A stretch of 6,938 nucleotides of DNA from Planctomycetaceae bacterium (GTDB lineage: Bacteria > Planctomycetota > Planctomycetia > Pirellulales > Pirellulaceae), in contig DMPQ01000112.1 of NCBI GenBank assembly GCA_003455945.1, positions 23,172 through 30,109 on the forward strand. Reading direction: 5' to 3'. Below the pieces are notes generated by a model. It did not search any database, was not told where the DNA came from, and saw only the letters and a list, made by a program, of their open reading frames with translations. Numbering within the stretch: the stretch's first letter is position 1; every line of letters starts with the position of its first letter. The position numbers and the translations under genes were made by a program. Positions 5,677 through 6,938 of the stretch are shown here, in pieces.

Positions 5677-6938
5677 ATGAATCTCGGCACGCGCGTCATC
5701 CGTCAGCGGCAGAGCCTGCGCAACGCGACGTACCGCCTGCTGGACGCGGCGGCGATCCTGGGAGGCATCGCCGCGGCTCGTCAACTCGCCCCCTCCTTCG
5801 ACAGCGACGCCACCCTCATCACCTGTATGGCGGCGATCGGTCTCTTCAGCGTCGTCGCCGAGTTCACGGCGATGTACCGGGACTGGCAAGGGGTGTCGCT
5901 CAAACGCGAGCTGACCTGCGCCACCTCCACCTGGCTCATCACGCTCGTCGGTCTCGCGTTGCTGGGACGTTTCAGTCGCTACACCACGGAACTGGACGGC
6001 TCGTCGCTCGCGATCTGGTTCGTCACCACGCCGGTGCTGGCGATCGCGGGGCGAGTCGGGCTGAGAAAGCTGAATCGGTTTCTGATCGATCGCGGGCTGG
6101 TCGGGACCGGCTTCGCCGTCGTCGGCGTCAACGATCTCGGGATCCAGCTGGTCCGCAACATCGACCACTCGCCCGAACTCGGCCTGAAGTTCGTCGGCTT
6201 CTACGACGATCGGCCGGTCGACCGGACGATGGTGCTGCCCGGCGAGATGAACCGGCGGCTGGGGAAGATCGACGAACTGGTCGAGCATGCCCGCTCGGGG
6301 CGGATCCAGAAGGTCTTCATCGTTCTGCCGATGCGCGCCGAGAAGCGGATCCGCGAGGTGCTCGAGCGGTTGTCCGACACGACCGCCAGCGTCTATGTCG
6401 TTCCCGACTTCTTCGTCTTCGAGTTGCTGCACAGCCGCTGGACCGACATCCAGGGAATCCCTGCGGTCAGTATCTACGAGAATCCGTTCTACGGCGTCGA
6501 CGGCATTCTCAAGCGGCTGTTCGACATCGCCTTCGCGTCGGCCGCGCTGGTGATGCTCGCGCTGCCGATGGGGCTGATCGCCCTGGCGATCAAGCTCACC
6601 TCGCCCGGACCGGTGATCTTCAAGCAGCGACGCTACGGTCTCGACGGACGCGAGATCCTCGTCTGGAAGTTCCGTTCGATGCGCGTCTGCGAGAACGGAG
6701 CCAAGGTGACTCAGGCGAAGCGGAACGACACTCGCGTCACGCCGCTCGGGGCCGTACTGCGCCGCACGAGTCTCGACGAACTCCCGCAGCTCTTCAACGT
6801 CCTGCAAGGGTCGATGTCGATGGTCGGTCCACGACCGCATGCGACCGCGCACAACGAGGAGTACCGAAGCAAGATCTCGGGCTACATGCTTCGCCACAAG
6901 GTCAAGCCGGGGATCACCGGCTTGGCTCAGGTCAGCGG
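5677..6938 (+). CDS. Polyprenyl-phosphate sugar-phosphate transferase, WcaJ type (3' end cut off)
   Basis: The window shows 420 residues of an inner-membrane enzyme that moves a sugar-1-phosphate from a nucleotide sugar to undecaprenyl phosphate, the first step of many exopolysaccharide or capsule pathways. Four hydrophobic segments lie at about 20-38, 46-66, 82-98 and 110-128. A Rossmann-like CoA_binding_3-type domain ([18 protein letters not shown] at 145-162, GFYDDR at 174-179) follows. The sugar-transferase catalytic domain starts near 278: a KRLFDIAF re-entrant helix, [19 protein letters not shown] at 330-335, [20 protein letters not shown] with the Asp-Glu pair at 367-368, GPRPH at 384-388 and [12 protein letters not shown] at the edge. 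Family members usually run about 460-480 residues, so only the last few dozen are missing. An in-frame TAG at 5590 with no ATG between fixes the start; GCGGGG precedes it by six bases. The sugar (glucose, galactose or other) cannot be read from sequence alone. Confidence 0.93.
   Translation, partial: MNLGTRVIRQRQSLRNATYRLLDAAAILGGIAAARQLAPSFDSDATLITCMAAIGLFSVVAEFTAMYRDWQGVSLKRELTCATSTWLITLVGLALLGRFSRYTTELDGSSLAIWFVTTPVLAIAGRVGLRKLNRFLIDRGLVGTGFAVVGVNDLGIQLVRNIDHSPELGLKFVGFYDDRPVDRTMVLPGEMNRRLGKIDELVEHARSGRIQKVFIVLPMRAEKRIREVLERLSDTTASVYVVPDFFVFELLHSRWTDIQGIPAVSIYENPFYGVDGILKRLFDIAFASAALVMLALPMGLIALAIKLTSPGPVIFKQRRYGLDGREILVWKFRSMRVCENGAKVTQAKRNDTRVTPLGAVLRRTSLDELPQLFNVLQGSMSMVGPRPHATAHNEEYRSKISGYMLRHKVKPGITGLAQVS

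Noticed and set aside
5275..6897. 540-residue open frame opposite the sugar transferase
   Set aside because: It is an antisense shadow typical of G+C-rich coding DNA; the plus strand encodes a clear transferase with all family motifs.

Overview
This is a G+C-rich bacterial window, very probably from a member of the Planctomycetota. That assignment is an inference from protein style: a small secretin-like protein with a planctomycete-type N-terminal block, a secreted thioredoxin-like/CAP fusion, and a degenerate FabF-like protein with a Leu-Arg-Glu-Ala motif where the catalytic cysteine normally sits. G+C-rich spacers full of tcg-rich inverted repeats also fit. No rRNA, tRNA, transposase, integrase or CRISPR array was seen.

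Layout. Two minus-strand genes come first: a TerB-like helical protein (34-603) and, upstream of it, a secreted thioredoxin-fold plus CAP-domain protein (868-1785). The 264-bp gap between them holds a terminator-like hairpin just after the upstream gene, then a series of strong inverted repeats in front of the TerB-like start. A 539-bp divergent spacer (1786-2324) follows, with one promoter-like box pair facing each way and a 10-bp-stem palindrome. Three plus-strand genes follow: a small exported secretin-like protein (2325-3539), a ketosynthase-fold protein (3790-5103) and a membrane sugar-phosphate transferase cut by the window end (5677-6938). The 573-bp spacer before the transferase holds a tandem array of 34-bp units, each carrying a perfect 7-bp-stem hairpin, followed by further hairpins.

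How the genes relate. The spacers are long and contain hairpins, so most genes are probably separate transcription units rather than one operon. The two exported proteins act outside the cytoplasm. The transferase probably starts a lipid-linked exopolysaccharide. The ketosynthase-like protein has lost the nucleophilic cysteine, the second catalytic histidine and the C-terminal glycine-rich loop, so it is probably a non-condensing chain-length-factor-like protein. No acyl carrier protein or partner ketosynthase lies in the window. The most unusual items are this pseudo-ketosynthase and the 34-bp hairpin array. I found no convincing new multi-gene system.
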